From Rhodocyclales bacterium (GTDB taxonomy: Bacteria > Pseudomonadota > Gammaproteobacteria > Burkholderiales > Rhodocyclaceae), in the NCBI GenBank assembly GCA_016214145.1, contig JACRPA010000009.1, positions 62,001 through 126,000 of the forward strand: 64,000 nucleotides of DNA. The letters are read 5' to 3'. The position numbers and the translations under genes were made by a program. The notes below the pieces were generated by a model, which saw nothing but the letters and a program-made list of their open reading frames with translations, was not told the origin of the DNA and ran no database searches. Of the stretch, positions 10,195-18,456 are shown in pieces. Each line of letters opens with the position of its first letter. Positions within the stretch are counted from its first letter, which is position 1.

Positions 10195-11025
10195 GTGACC
10201 TCCCCCCACCTCGATCACGCCCGCCGCATGCGCACAGACGCCACCGACGCCGAGCGCGTGCTCTGGCGCGAGCTGCGCGCCGGGCGCAGCGCCGGCTGCA
10301 AGTTCAAGCGCCAGCAGCCGCTCGGCAATTACATCGTGGACTTCATCAGCTTCGAATCGAAGCTGGTGGTCGAAGTGGACGGCGGCCAGCACGACGAACA
10401 GCGCGACTACGACACCCGCCGCGACGCCTGGCTCGCGCAGCAGGGCTTCCGCGTGCTGCGCTTCTGGAACAACGAGGTGATGGGGAATCTTGAAGGCGTG
10501 ATGGAAACGATATTGGCGGCGCTGAAGCCACCCTCTCCCCGACCCTCCAACACTCCTCTCCCCTCCCCCCTCGTGGGGGAGGGAGAAAAACTCGCTCCCC
10601 TCTCCCCTCGCGGGAGAGGGGCCGGGGGAGAGGGGGCGGCGGCCGAAAGTCCACCCTCTCCCCAGCCCTCTCCCATCAAGGGAGAGGGAGAAAACCTCTC
10701 TCCCCTCTCCCCCCGTGGGAGAGGGGCCGGGGGAGAGGGGGCTGCGGCGAAAAGTCCACCCTCTCCCCAACCCTCTCCCATCAAGGGAGAGGGAGCAAAC
10801 CTCTCTCCCCTCTCCCCCCGTGGGAGAGGGGCCGGGGGAGAGGGGGCTGCGGCGAAAAGTCCACCCTCTCCCCAGCCCTCTCCCATCAAGGGAGAGGGAG
10901 AAAAACTCGCTCCCCTCTCCCCTCGTGGGAGAGGGGCCGGGGGAGAGGGGGCGGCGGCGAAAAGTCCACCCTCTCCCCAACCCTCCCCCATCGAGGGGGA
11001 GGGAGCAAAACCGGGGGAGGCATGA
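10195..11025 (+). CDS. DUF559 endonuclease-like protein with a repeat-derived tail
   Basis: 276 residues from a GTG at 10195. Residues 1-110 are a full DUF559 domain (restriction-endonuclease-like fold related to very-short-patch repair nucleases): RTDATDAERVLWRELRAGR, FKRQQPLGNYIVDFIS, VVEVDGGQHDEQ and RVLRFWNNEV, with the probable catalytic D..E.DG pattern. From about residue 112 to the end the protein is C+T-rich repeat, including a 35-residue unit repeated in tandem (SPPSPQPSPIKGEG followed by LSPLSPRGRGAGGEGAAAK). DUF559 genes are often solitary and of unknown biological role. The stop overlaps the next kinase start (ATGA). The tail may simply be read-through into repeat DNA after loss of the original stop. 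Confidence 0.8.
   Translation: MTSPHLDHARRMRTDATDAERVLWRELRAGRSAGCKFKRQQPLGNYIVDFISFESKLVVEVDGGQHDEQRDYDTRRDAWLAQQGFRVLRFWNNEVMGNLEGVMETILAALKPPSPRPSNTPLPSPLVGEGEKLAPLSPRGRGAGGEGAAAESPPSPQPSPIKGEGENLSPLSPRGRGAGGEGAAAKSPPSPQPSPIKGEGANLSPLSPRGRGAGGEGAAAKSPPSPQPSPIKGEGEKLAPLSPRGRGAGGEGAAAKSPPSPQPSPIEGEGAKPGEA
10528..11018. repeat. C+T-rich repeat array with 105-bp tandem units
   Basis: The sequence AAAGTCCACCCTCTCCCC starts at 10646, 10751, 10856 and 10961, an exact 105-bp period. Each unit holds two palindromic modules. Because 105 is 35 codons, expansion or contraction by whole units keeps the DUF559 frame open. This is the longest tract of the family in the window. Confidence 0.92.
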
Positions 11026-13892
11026 GCGAATTCCCCAATCTCTTCTCCCGCAAGTTCCTTGCCGCCTGGGCGGTGCTGGCGCTTTCGCTGGCCGGGACGC
11101 TGGTCGGCTGGCAGTATGCCGTGCGGCTGACGGAGGCGCGCGCGCAGGCACAGCTCGACGCCGCGGCGAATGCCGTCGTCAGCGAAATCCGCCGCCGCAT
11201 GACCGCCTACGAGCAGGTGCTGCATGCCGGCGCGGCGCTGTTCGCCGCTTCGGACAGGGTAACTCGCGCGGAATGGCGCGACTTCGTCACACACCTGAAG
11301 ATCGACGAGCATTTTCCCGGCATCCAGGGCATCGGCTTCGCCCGCCGCATCGCGCCGACGGAACTTGCCGCGCACGTGCGGGCGGTGCGCGCCGGGGGCT
11401 TCCCCGGCTACACGGTGCGGCCGGAAGGCGCGCGCGAGATCTACACCGCCGTCATCTACCTGGAACCCTTCGGCGGCCGCAACCTGCGCGCCTTCGGCTT
11501 CGACATGTTCTCCGAGCCGGTGCGGCGCGAGGCCATGCTGCGCGCCTGCGACACGGCCAACGCCGCCCTCTCCGGCAAGGTGACGCTGGTGCAGGAAACG
11601 GAACGGGACGTGCAGGCCGGCTTCCTGCTCTACGTGCCGGTGTACGCAAAAGTCAGCCCCCGCAACACGGCGGCGGAACGACGCGCGGCGCTCGCCGGCT
11701 GGGCCTACGCCCCCTTCCGCATGAACGACTTCATGCGCGCCTTCGTCGACCCCGGCGCCTCCATCGTGGACGTCGACATTTTCGACGGCGCGGCGGTCGA
11801 CGCGGCCGCGCTGCTGTTCGACCTGGACGAGGCGCGCGGCTTTCGGCAGCCGCCGCCGGCTCTCTGGCAGCGGCAGGATGTCCTTGATCTTGCCGGCCAC
11901 TCCTGGACGCTGGCCTTCCGCCCACGGCCTGCCTTCGCCGCCGGCCTCGACGCCACGCCGCACCTGATCCTCGCCGGCGGCGTCTTCATCTCGCTCCTGC
12001 TCTTCGCCATCGCCGCCGGGCTCGCCACCACGCGCGAGCGCGCTTACGCCCTCGCCGGCCGGCTCAACCGCGAGCTGCGGCAATCGCACGACGAACTGGA
12101 AAGCAAAGTCGCCGAGCGCACGGCGGAGATCGAGCACCTGCTCGACGCCAGCCCGATGGTCATCGCCTACCTGGTCGAGCGCCGCATCGTCAAGGTCAAT
12201 CGCGTGGTGGAGGCGCTCACCGGCTATGTGCCGAAGGAATTGCTCGGGCAGACGACCCGCTGCCTCTACTTCAACGAGGAGGACTACGAAGCGGCCGGCA
12301 GCGCCCTGCGCGCCCAACTCGCCGAAACCGGCCGCGCGCAACTGGACATGCGCCTGCGGCGCAAGAACGGCAACGGCATCTGGGCGCGCTTCCATGCCCG
12401 CCTGCTCGATGCGCGCGATCCGGCCAGGGGCGCCATCTACCTGGCCGAGGACATCACGGAACAACGGCGCAGCGAGGCGGCGCTGCAGGAGAGCAACGCC
12501 CGCTTCATGGGCCTGGTGACCTCCTCGCCGGTCGGCATCTTCCAGGCCGACGCCACGAGCCGCACCACCTACGCCAGCCCGCGCCTGTGCGAGATCGTCG
12601 GCCGCGGCGAGGCCGACATCCTCAAGGGCGGCTGGGAACGGGTGGTGCATCCCTCGGACCGCGCCGAAGTCAGCCACGCCATCCGGCACGCCCTCGACAC
12701 CGGGGAGAATTTCTTCCACGAGCACCGCGTGCTGACCTCCGAAGGCGCGGTGAAGTGGGTGCAGGTGCAGGCCTCGCCCGTTTCGGATGCGGCCGGCCGG
12801 CCTGCCGGCCATGTCGGCACGCTCACCGACATCACCGAGCGCAAGCGCGCCGAGGAGCAGATCAGCGCGCAGATCGACGAGATCGTGCGGCAGAACCTGG
12901 CCGTCGCCGAGGCCAACCGCGCCCGCGGCGAATTTCTCAACACCATGCGCCACGAGCTGAGGACGCCGCTGAACGCCATCATCGGCTTCGCCGAGCTGCT
13001 GGCGCAGGGCATCCCGCAGCCGCTGCCGGAGGCGCAGCGCCAGTACGCGCAGGACATCCTCGACGCCGGCGAGGGCCTGCTCAAGCTGGTCAACGAGATC
13101 CTGCTCTACAACGCCGGCGAGTCCGGCGCGCTGCAACTGGAGCTGCAGCCGATCGAGGTGAAGTCCTTCCTCGCCGAGCGCCTGCGCGGCTTCGAGCGCG
13201 CTGCGGGCGGCAAGCGCATCGCCCTGGCATGCGAAGTCGCCGACGACCTGCCGCGCCTGCTGGCCGACCCGCGCCACCTGCGCACCATCATCGATCACCT
13301 GCTGGACAATGCGGTGAAGTTCACGGAGGAAGGCGGAAGCGTGACGCTGCGGGCGGGCAATTCTCCCTCTCCCGTCGAGGCAGAGGGCGCTTCTACTCCC
13401 CTCCCCCCTCGCACCCCAAGGGTACTTCCTGCGGCGCGTGGGGGAGGGGCCGGGGGAGAGGGGGCGACGGCCGTTCACCCTCTCCCCAACCCTCCCCCAT
13501 CCAGGGGGAGGAAGCAAAACCCACTCCCCTCTCCCATCGAGGGAGAGGGAGCCTTTCTCCCCTCCCCCCTCGTGGGGGAGGGGCCGGGGGAGAGGGGGCT
13601 GCGGCCGTCCACCCTCTCCCCAACCCTCCCCCATCAAGGGGGGGGGAGTTATATGGAAATCTCCATCACCGACACCGGCGTCGGCATCGCCGCCGAGGAC
13701 CTGCCGCGCCTGTTCAAGCCGTTCACCCAGCTCGACGCCGGACTCGCGCGCAAGGCCGCCGGCACCGGCATGGGCCTCGCGCTGGCGCAGCGCCTGGCCC
13801 GGCTGCACGACGGCTACATCAAGATCGACAGCCAACCCGGCCGCGGCAGCACCTTCACCGTGCGCCTGCCGTGGCAACCCGAAGCGCCCTGA
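11022..13892 (+). CDS. CHASE-PAS-PAS histidine kinase with repeat insert in its ATPase domain
   Basis: 956 residues. First membrane helix at about 10-30, a CHASE extracellular sensor (GIGFARRI, LYVPVY...TAAERRAALAGWAYAPFR), second helix about 310-335, two PAS domains (about 375-490 and 495-610), HisKA (MRHELRTPLNAIIGF), and a HATPase_c domain. The N-box (HLLDNAVKFTEEGG) is at about residue 760. Residues about 781-875 are then pure repeat translation (SPIEGEGAFLPSPLVGEG and similar), and the domain resumes with ITDTGVGIAAEDL, GTGMGLALAQRLARLHDG and GSTFTVRLP. The insertion sits between the N-box and G1 box. The frame is intact, but activity is doubtful. Start overlaps the upstream stop. Confidence 0.88.
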   Translation: MSEFPNLFSRKFLAAWAVLALSLAGTLVGWQYAVRLTEARAQAQLDAAANAVVSEIRRRMTAYEQVLHAGAALFAASDRVTRAEWRDFVTHLKIDEHFPGIQGIGFARRIAPTELAAHVRAVRAGGFPGYTVRPEGAREIYTAVIYLEPFGGRNLRAFGFDMFSEPVRREAMLRACDTANAALSGKVTLVQETERDVQAGFLLYVPVYAKVSPRNTAAERRAALAGWAYAPFRMNDFMRAFVDPGASIVDVDIFDGAAVDAAALLFDLDEARGFRQPPPALWQRQDVLDLAGHSWTLAFRPRPAFAAGLDATPHLILAGGVFISLLLFAIAAGLATTRERAYALAGRLNRELRQSHDELESKVAERTAEIEHLLDASPMVIAYLVERRIVKVNRVVEALTGYVPKELLGQTTRCLYFNEEDYEAAGSALRAQLAETGRAQLDMRLRRKNGNGIWARFHARLLDARDPARGAIYLAEDITEQRRSEAALQESNARFMGLVTSSPVGIFQADATSRTTYASPRLCEIVGRGEADILKGGWERVVHPSDRAEVSHAIRHALDTGENFFHEHRVLTSEGAVKWVQVQASPVSDAAGRPAGHVGTLTDITERKRAEEQISAQIDEIVRQNLAVAEANRARGEFLNTMRHELRTPLNAIIGFAELLAQGIPQPLPEAQRQYAQDILDAGEGLLKLVNEILLYNAGESGALQLELQPIEVKSFLAERLRGFERAAGGKRIALACEVADDLPRLLADPRHLRTIIDHLLDNAVKFTEEGGSVTLRAGNSPSPVEAEGASTPLPPRTPRVLPAARGGGAGGEGATAVHPLPNPPPSRGRKQNPLPSPIEGEGAFLPSPLVGEGPGERGLRPSTLSPTLPHQGGGSYMEISITDTGVGIAAEDLPRLFKPFTQLDAGLARKAAGTGMGLALAQRLARLHDGYIKIDSQPGRGSTFTVRLPWQPEAP
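11649..11672 (+). repeat. 24-bp bipartite motif, one mismatch (within CHASE kinase)
   Basis: AAAGTCAGCC-N8-ACGGCG, read in the kinase as KVSPRNTA within the CHASE domain. Confidence 0.6.
13362..13648. repeat. C+T-rich repeat cluster splitting a HATPase domain
   Basis: Several palindromic modules in a row, about 287 bases, between the codons for the N-box and G1 box of the CHASE kinase. It ends with a G-run (GGGGGGG) that would be slippage-prone. Confidence 0.9.
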
Positions 13893-13906
13893 ACCGGGAG
13901 AGACTC

Positions 13907-14962
13907 ATGGAAAAACCCGCCACTGTCCTGCAGATCGTCGACGACGACATGCGCAACACGCGCCTGCTCGAAGCCCAGTTGAAGTCCGAAGGCTATGAAG
14001 TCATGTGCGCCTTCTCCGGCGAGGAATGCCTGGAGCAGGTGAAGACGCGGCTGCCCGACCTGATCCTGCTCGACATCATGATGCCGGGCATGAGCGGCTT
14101 CGACGTCGCCGGCCGGCTCAAGGCCGACGCGCGCACCAAGGCCATCCCCATCATCATGGTCACCGCGCTGGACGACCGCGACTCGCGCCTGCACGCCCTG
14201 CACGCCGGCGCCGAGGAATTCCTCAACAAGCCGGTGGACCGCTCCGAGCTGTGGATCCGCGTGCGCAACATGCTGCGCCTGAAGGAGTACCAGAACTTCC
14301 TCGCCGACCACAACCGCCTCCTCGAAGAGCAGGTCGCCGAGCGCACGCGCGAAGTTCGCGAGGCCTACAAGGACACCATCTACACCATGGTGCGCGCGGC
14401 GGAATTCAAGGACGAGGAGACCGGCGCGCATGTGCAGCGCATCAGCTTCTACTGCCGCGACATGGCCGAGGAGCTGGGCATGGACAGCCACTTCTGCGAT
14501 GAAATCTTCTACGCCAGCCCGATGCACGACATCGGCAAGATCGCCATCCCCGACGCGGTGCTGCTGAAGCCCGGCGGCTTCACGCCGGAGGAATGGGCGG
14601 TGATGAAGGGCCACAGCGCCTACGGCGCGCGGATCCTCGATCGCGGCGGCTCGCCCTACACGAAGATGGGCGCCGAAATCGCGCTGGCCCACCACGAGCG
14701 CTGGGACGGCAGCGGCTATCCGAACGGCACGAAAGGCGAGGCCATCCCCTTCTCGGCGCGCCTCATGAACATCGCCGACCAGTACGACGCCCTGCGCGCC
14801 AAGCGCCCCTACAAGCCGGCCTTCCCGCACGAGAAGGCGGTGGACATCATCACGAAAGGCGACGGCCGCACCCTGCCGGGCCACTTCGACCCGCAGGTGC
14901 TGGATGCCTTCGGCAAATGTGCCGGGCGCTGGCGGGAGATTTACGATACGAATGCGGATTAA
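13907..14962 (+). CDS. Response regulator with HD-GYP domain (c-di-GMP phosphodiesterase type)
   Basis: 351 residues. Receiver domain (IVDDDMRNTR; aspartate in LILLDIMMPGMSG; lysine in FLNKPVD), a coiled linker, then an HD-GYP domain with the metal and signature motifs HVQRIS, HDIGKIAIPD, GHSAYGARIL, HHERWDGSGYPNG and IADQYDALR. HD-GYP proteins hydrolyse cyclic di-GMP, so this is the likely output of the kinases around it. It begins 14 bases after the CHASE kinase with the ribosome-binding site CGGGAGAG and is the natural partner of that kinase. All residues of the HD-GYP signature are present, so I expect activity. Confidence 0.93.
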   Translation: MEKPATVLQIVDDDMRNTRLLEAQLKSEGYEVMCAFSGEECLEQVKTRLPDLILLDIMMPGMSGFDVAGRLKADARTKAIPIIMVTALDDRDSRLHALHAGAEEFLNKPVDRSELWIRVRNMLRLKEYQNFLADHNRLLEEQVAERTREVREAYKDTIYTMVRAAEFKDEETGAHVQRISFYCRDMAEELGMDSHFCDEIFYASPMHDIGKIAIPDAVLLKPGGFTPEEWAVMKGHSAYGARILDRGGSPYTKMGAEIALAHHERWDGSGYPNGTKGEAIPFSARLMNIADQYDALRAKRPYKPAFPHEKAVDIITKGDGRTLPGHFDPQVLDAFGKCAGRWREIYDTNAD

Positions 14963-14968
14963 CGATTT

Positions 14969-15060
14969 CCCCCTCTCCCCCTGCCCCTCTCCCACAGGGG
15001 GAGAGGGGAGCGAGGTTTTCTCCCTCCCCCCTCGCGGGGGAGGGCCGGGGAGAGGGGGAG
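14969..15060. repeat. C+T-rich palindromic repeat between HD-GYP gene and parE remnant
   Basis: Two modules (CCCTCTCCCCCTGCCCCTCT and CCCTCCCCCCTCGCGGGGGA). It abuts the parE fragment and has apparently replaced its 3' part. Confidence 0.88.
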
Positions 15061-15068
15061 CCGCCGCA

Positions 15069-15092
15069 AAAGTCAGTCTGCGCAATACGGCG
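15069..15092 (+). repeat. 24-bp bipartite motif, exact copy (at the parE break point)
   Basis: AAAGTCAGTC-TGCGCAAT-ACGGCG. Lies exactly where ParE similarity ends and the C+T-rich repeat begins. Confidence 0.8.
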
Positions 15093-15188
15093 GATTACTT
15101 TTTTCGCAGCGGCGGGATTGTCGGCGGCGATGTAGTCGTGGATTTCGGCGATGTCGGCCAGTGCAGGGCGCGTCCAGCGGACGCGCAT
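15069..15188 (-). pseudogene. parE: ParE/RelE-type toxin, truncated
   Basis: The first about 40 residues (RVRWTRPALADIAEIHDYIA...AAAKKVIRRI) match the N-terminus of ParE-family toxins, which are normally 95-100 residues. After KKVIRRIAQTDF the frame runs through a copy of the 24-bp motif into C+T-rich repeat and then antisense into the HD-GYP gene, so the core beta-sheet and catalytic C-terminus are missing. ATG at 15188 overlaps the parD stop codon by one base, the usual antitoxin-toxin arrangement. Almost certainly non-functional as a toxin. Confidence 0.8.
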
Positions 15189-15424
15189 CAATCGTCCCCG
15201 CCGTATTTGGCGAAGAACGCGTCGACCTCTTCGTCACTGGCGAAATCGCCGCTGTCGGCCGCGGCAAGTCCGCGCTGGATTTTCCTGATCTGCGCGGCCT
15301 CGAATTTCAGGTATTCGCGCAACGCCGCGGCAGCCAGTTCCGCATCGCTGCTCTGGTTGGTTTCGGCCAGGCGATGCAGCAATGCCTGTTCTTCCGGGCT
15401 GATCGAGAGGGTCAAGTGGCTCAT
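15188..15424 (-). CDS. parD: ParD/CopG-like antitoxin
   Basis: 78 residues. The N-terminus MSHLTLSISPEEQALLHRLAE... suggests a short beta strand followed by helices, as in ribbon-helix-helix antitoxins. The C-terminal half is acidic (ADSGDFASDEEVDAFFAKYGGDD), typical of the toxin-wrapping tail. The DNA-binding part is not a textbook RHH, so the exact family is uncertain. It lies directly upstream of the truncated parE and may survive as an orphan antitoxin or regulator. Confidence 0.7.
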   Translation of the reverse strand: MSHLTLSISPEEQALLHRLAETNQSSDAELAAAALREYLKFEAAQIRKIQRGLAAADSGDFASDEEVDAFFAKYGGDD

Positions 15425-15507
15425 GCGGCGCCTTCGGGATGGACTATGGGAAACGATGGTAGCGAAGTGCGGAGCCAGTGTCCAACGACTGGACGGATCG
15501 AGAGGCC

Positions 15508-15540
15508 GCCCCCTCTCCCCGGCCCATCGAGGGCGGGGGG
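15508..15540. repeat. Degenerate C+T-rich repeat fragment
   Basis: A short, imperfect module (CCCTCTCCCCGGCCCATCGA plus a G-run) between divergent parD and kinase genes; looks decayed. Confidence 0.7.
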
Positions 15541-15544
15541 TAAC

Positions 15545-15558
15545 TTGATCCTTGTCAA
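15545..15558 (+). promoter_or_regulatory. Candidate FNR/ANR box
   Basis: TTGATCCTTGTCAA matches the FNR-family consensus TTGAT-N4-ATCAA except for one base. It lies 61 bases before the GTG of the kinase at 15619, a reasonable distance for an activating site. Suggests oxygen-dependent control of the kinase; inferred from the motif only. Confidence 0.45.
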
Positions 15559-15618
15559 AGCATGGTCATATGACGGAGGTATGGTAGTGCCTTAACAAGA
15601 ACAACCTGAGCGCCGCCC

Positions 15619-18456
15619 GTGACCATCCGCCTGCGCGTTTTTCTGCTCGTCCTCCTGGCCAGCCTGCCGGCCCCGGGCTTTCTCGTGCTGCATGCCATCA
15701 ATCAACGCGCAGACGAGATCGCCGAGGCGAAGCAGAATCTCGCCGCCCTGGCCGGCTATGCCGCGCAGGATCTCGACGAGGCGCTCCATGGCGCTCTGCA
15801 GCTTGCCGCCGCCCTGGCGCGCACGCGCGAGCTGCAGCGGCCGCAAGCGGCGGAGTGCTCGGCCTTCCTCGCCGGGGTGCACAAGGAATTCCCCCGATAC
15901 ACGGCGCTATCGACCTACACGCTTGACGGCGACGTGCAGTGCGACGGCCTGCAGAGCGGCAAGCGGATCAACATCGCCGACCGCGAGTACTTCCGCCGCG
16001 CCCGCGAGGCCGCCGCGCCAACCGTGGGCGAACCGGTCTTCGGCCGCGTCACCGGCGCCGGCGTGATCCCGGTGCTGCATCCGGTGCCCGCCGCCGACGG
16101 CCGGCCGCAGTCCTACCTGATCGCCGCGCTCGACCTGGCCCGCTTCGCCGGCAAGTTCGCCGAGAAGCGGCACACGCACGAGGCGGTGTTCGTGCTGTGG
16201 GACCGCCACGGCACCATCATGGCGCGCCACCCGGACAACGCGCAGTGGGCCGGCAAGGATTTTCCCGACGTCCCGGTGACGCGCTTCGTCGCCGCGGCCG
16301 GGAACGGCGGCACGACCGAGGCGGTCGACGCCGACGGCACGCTGCGCGTCTGGGGGGTGGCCGCGCTGCCGCAGACGCGCGGCACCGGCCTGCGCCTCGG
16401 CATCGGCTACCCGCGCGCGGCCCTGGTCGCCGCCGCCGACCGCGACCTGTTCGGGGCCTTGGCCGGCCTCGGCGGCCTGACCCTGCTGCTGCTGGCCGCC
16501 GCCTGGCTGCTGGGCGAGGCGGCCATCGGCCGGCCGGCGGCGCGCATCCTGGCGGCCACGACGCGTTTTCGCGGCGGCGACCTCGCTGCCCGCATCGGCG
16601 CACCCTATCCGCGCGGCGAACTCGGCGGGCTGATGCGCACCCTCGACGCCACCGCCGGCGAGATCGAGGCGCAGCAGAAGGAAATCCGCACGCTGAACGC
16701 CACGCTGGAGAACCGCGTCGCCGAGCGCACGGCGCTGGTAGAGGAGAAGTCCGCCGAGATCATGAGCAAGAACGCCCAGCTCGAGCAGGCCAGCCGCATG
16801 AAGAGCGAGTTCCTCGCCAACATGAGCCACGAGCTGAGGACGCCGCTCAACGCCATCCTCGGCTTCTCCGAGCTGCTGCGCGACGGCTTGATGGGCGCGC
16901 TGAACGAGGAACAGACCGGCGCCGTCACCGATATCCACTCTGCCGGCCGGCACCTGCTGTCCCTCATCAACGACGTGCTCGACCTCTCCAAGATCGAGGC
17001 CGGCCGCATGAGCCTGGAGCCGGAAACGGTGGACGCACGCGAGCTGCTCGACGGTTCACTGTTCATCGTCAAGGAAAAGGCCGCGGTGCACGGCATCCGC
17101 CTGACGCTGGATGCGCCGGCGGAGCTCGGCGCGCTCGTCGTCGATCCGCGCAAGGCCAAGCAGATTCTCTACAACCTGCTCTCCAACGCGGTGAAATTCA
17201 CCCCCGACGGCGGCAGCGTGACCCTGACGGCGCGCATGGCGGCCGGCGACGCGGTGGCGCGCGCGGGGGCCTGGGGGCGCGTCCTGCCGCTGGCCGGGCC
17301 GCCGGCCGCACGCTATCTCGAAGTGGCGGTGACGGACAGCGGCCCCGGCATGGCCGCGGACGACCTGCAGCGCCTTTTCGAACCTTTCGCGCAACTCGAT
17401 TCCAGCCTGACGAAGCGCTTCGAAGGCACCGGCCTGGGGCTGGCCATGGTGCGGCGCCTGGCGGAGCTGCACGGCGGCACGGTGGCGGTGAAGAGCGCGC
17501 CGGGAGAAGGCAGCACGTTTGCAGTGTGGCTGCCGGTGGGGGGGATTGCCGCAGCCCCCTCTCCCCCTACCCCTCTCCCGCGAGGGGAGAGGGAAGTGTT
17601 TTCTCCCTCTCCCTCGATGGGAGAGGGCCGGGGTGAGGGTGAGCGGCCGCGCCCCCTCTCCCCCGGCCCCTCTCCCAAGAGGGGAGAGGGGAGAGAAGCG
17701 CCCTTCGCCCTCGTCATCGAGGACGACGCCGCCGCCGCGCAGTTCATCCGGCGCGTGCTGGAGGGCGAAGGCATCGAAGTCGGCGTCGTCGCCACGGCGG
17801 AGCGCGCCCTCGACCTGCTGGCCGGGCGCAAGCCCCGCCTCGTCACGCTCGACATCCTGCTGCCCGGCAGCGACGGCTGGGCGCTGCTTGAACGCATGAA
17901 GCAGTCGCCGAAACTGCGCGACGTGCCGGTGATCGTGGTCTCCATCGTCGCCGACCAGGGGCGCGGCTTCGCTCTCGGCGCCGCCTGCGTGCTGCAGAAA
18001 CCGGTCGGCCGCGCCGAGCTGATGGAGGCGCTGGCGAAGATCGGCATCGGCCGCGGCGAGCGCCGCGCGCGCGTGCTGATCGCCGACGACGACCCGCGCG
18101 CGGTGGACATCCTCGCCGCCTACCTGCCGCCGGCCGAGTTCGAGGTCCTCCGCGCCTACGGCGGCCGGGAAGCCATCGAGCAGGCGCGCGGCGACAAGCC
18201 CGACCTGATCCTGCTCGACCTGCTGATGCCGGAAGTCTCCGGCTTCGACGTGGTGGCGGCGCTCTCCGCCGACAGCGCGACATCCGCGATTCCGATCATC
18301 GTGGTGACGGCCAAGCTGCTCGATGCGGAAGACCGCGCGGCGCTCAACGGCCGCGTGCGCGGCATCGTCGAGAAAGCCGGCCTCGACAGCACAATGCTGA
18401 AGAGCGAAGTGCGCCGCGCGCTGCGCGCCGGCCCCGAATCCGGGAAACCCGCATGA
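15619..18456 (+). CDS. Hybrid histidine kinase, Cache sensor-HAMP-HisKA-HATPase-REC-REC
   Basis: 945 residues from a GTG. N-terminal helix (about 5-22), a double-Cache-like periplasmic sensor (DREYFRRAREAAAPTVGEPVFGRVTG), a second helix (about 280-297), HAMP linker, HisKA (MSHELRTPLNAILGF), HATPase_c (NLLSNAVKFTPDGG, DSGPGMA, GTGLGLAMVRRLAELHGG), then two receivers (LVTLDILLPGSDGW and LILLDLLMPEVSGF). Residues about 646-692 between HATPase and the first receiver are C+T-rich repeat translation, in a linker where it should do little harm. The kinase-to-end part closely parallels the protein at 7392, indicating duplication with a swapped sensor. Stop overlaps the next receiver gene (ATGA). Confidence 0.9.
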   Translation: MTIRLRVFLLVLLASLPAPGFLVLHAINQRADEIAEAKQNLAALAGYAAQDLDEALHGALQLAAALARTRELQRPQAAECSAFLAGVHKEFPRYTALSTYTLDGDVQCDGLQSGKRINIADREYFRRAREAAAPTVGEPVFGRVTGAGVIPVLHPVPAADGRPQSYLIAALDLARFAGKFAEKRHTHEAVFVLWDRHGTIMARHPDNAQWAGKDFPDVPVTRFVAAAGNGGTTEAVDADGTLRVWGVAALPQTRGTGLRLGIGYPRAALVAAADRDLFGALAGLGGLTLLLLAAAWLLGEAAIGRPAARILAATTRFRGGDLAARIGAPYPRGELGGLMRTLDATAGEIEAQQKEIRTLNATLENRVAERTALVEEKSAEIMSKNAQLEQASRMKSEFLANMSHELRTPLNAILGFSELLRDGLMGALNEEQTGAVTDIHSAGRHLLSLINDVLDLSKIEAGRMSLEPETVDARELLDGSLFIVKEKAAVHGIRLTLDAPAELGALVVDPRKAKQILYNLLSNAVKFTPDGGSVTLTARMAAGDAVARAGAWGRVLPLAGPPAARYLEVAVTDSGPGMAADDLQRLFEPFAQLDSSLTKRFEGTGLGLAMVRRLAELHGGTVAVKSAPGEGSTFAVWLPVGGIAAAPSPPTPLPRGEREVFSPSPSMGEGRGEGERPRPLSPGPSPKRGEGREAPFALVIEDDAAAAQFIRRVLEGEGIEVGVVATAERALDLLAGRKPRLVTLDILLPGSDGWALLERMKQSPKLRDVPVIVVSIVADQGRGFALGAACVLQKPVGRAELMEALAKIGIGRGERRARVLIADDDPRAVDILAAYLPPAEFEVLRAYGGREAIEQARGDKPDLILLDLLMPEVSGFDVVAALSADSATSAIPIIVVTAKLLDAEDRAALNGRVRGIVEKAGLDSTMLKSEVRRALRAGPESGKPA
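17555..17693. repeat. C+T-rich repeat in a kinase inter-domain linker
   Basis: Three modules, translated in frame as PSPPTPLPRGERE, SPSPSMGEGRGEG and PLSPGPSPKRGEG. Confidence 0.9.

Noticed and set aside
10528-11018. Possible CRISPR array
   Set aside because: The 105-bp units are nearly identical throughout; there are no unique spacers of regular length and no cas genes.
10407-13877. Very long antisense open frame on the minus strand (over 1100 codons)
   Set aside because: It is a shadow of the CHASE kinase and of stop-free repeat DNA; no recognisable domain and poor composition.
17775-17805. GAAGTCGGCG-N8-ACGGCG in the Cache kinase
   Set aside because: Four mismatches; G+C-rich coding sequence can produce it by chance.
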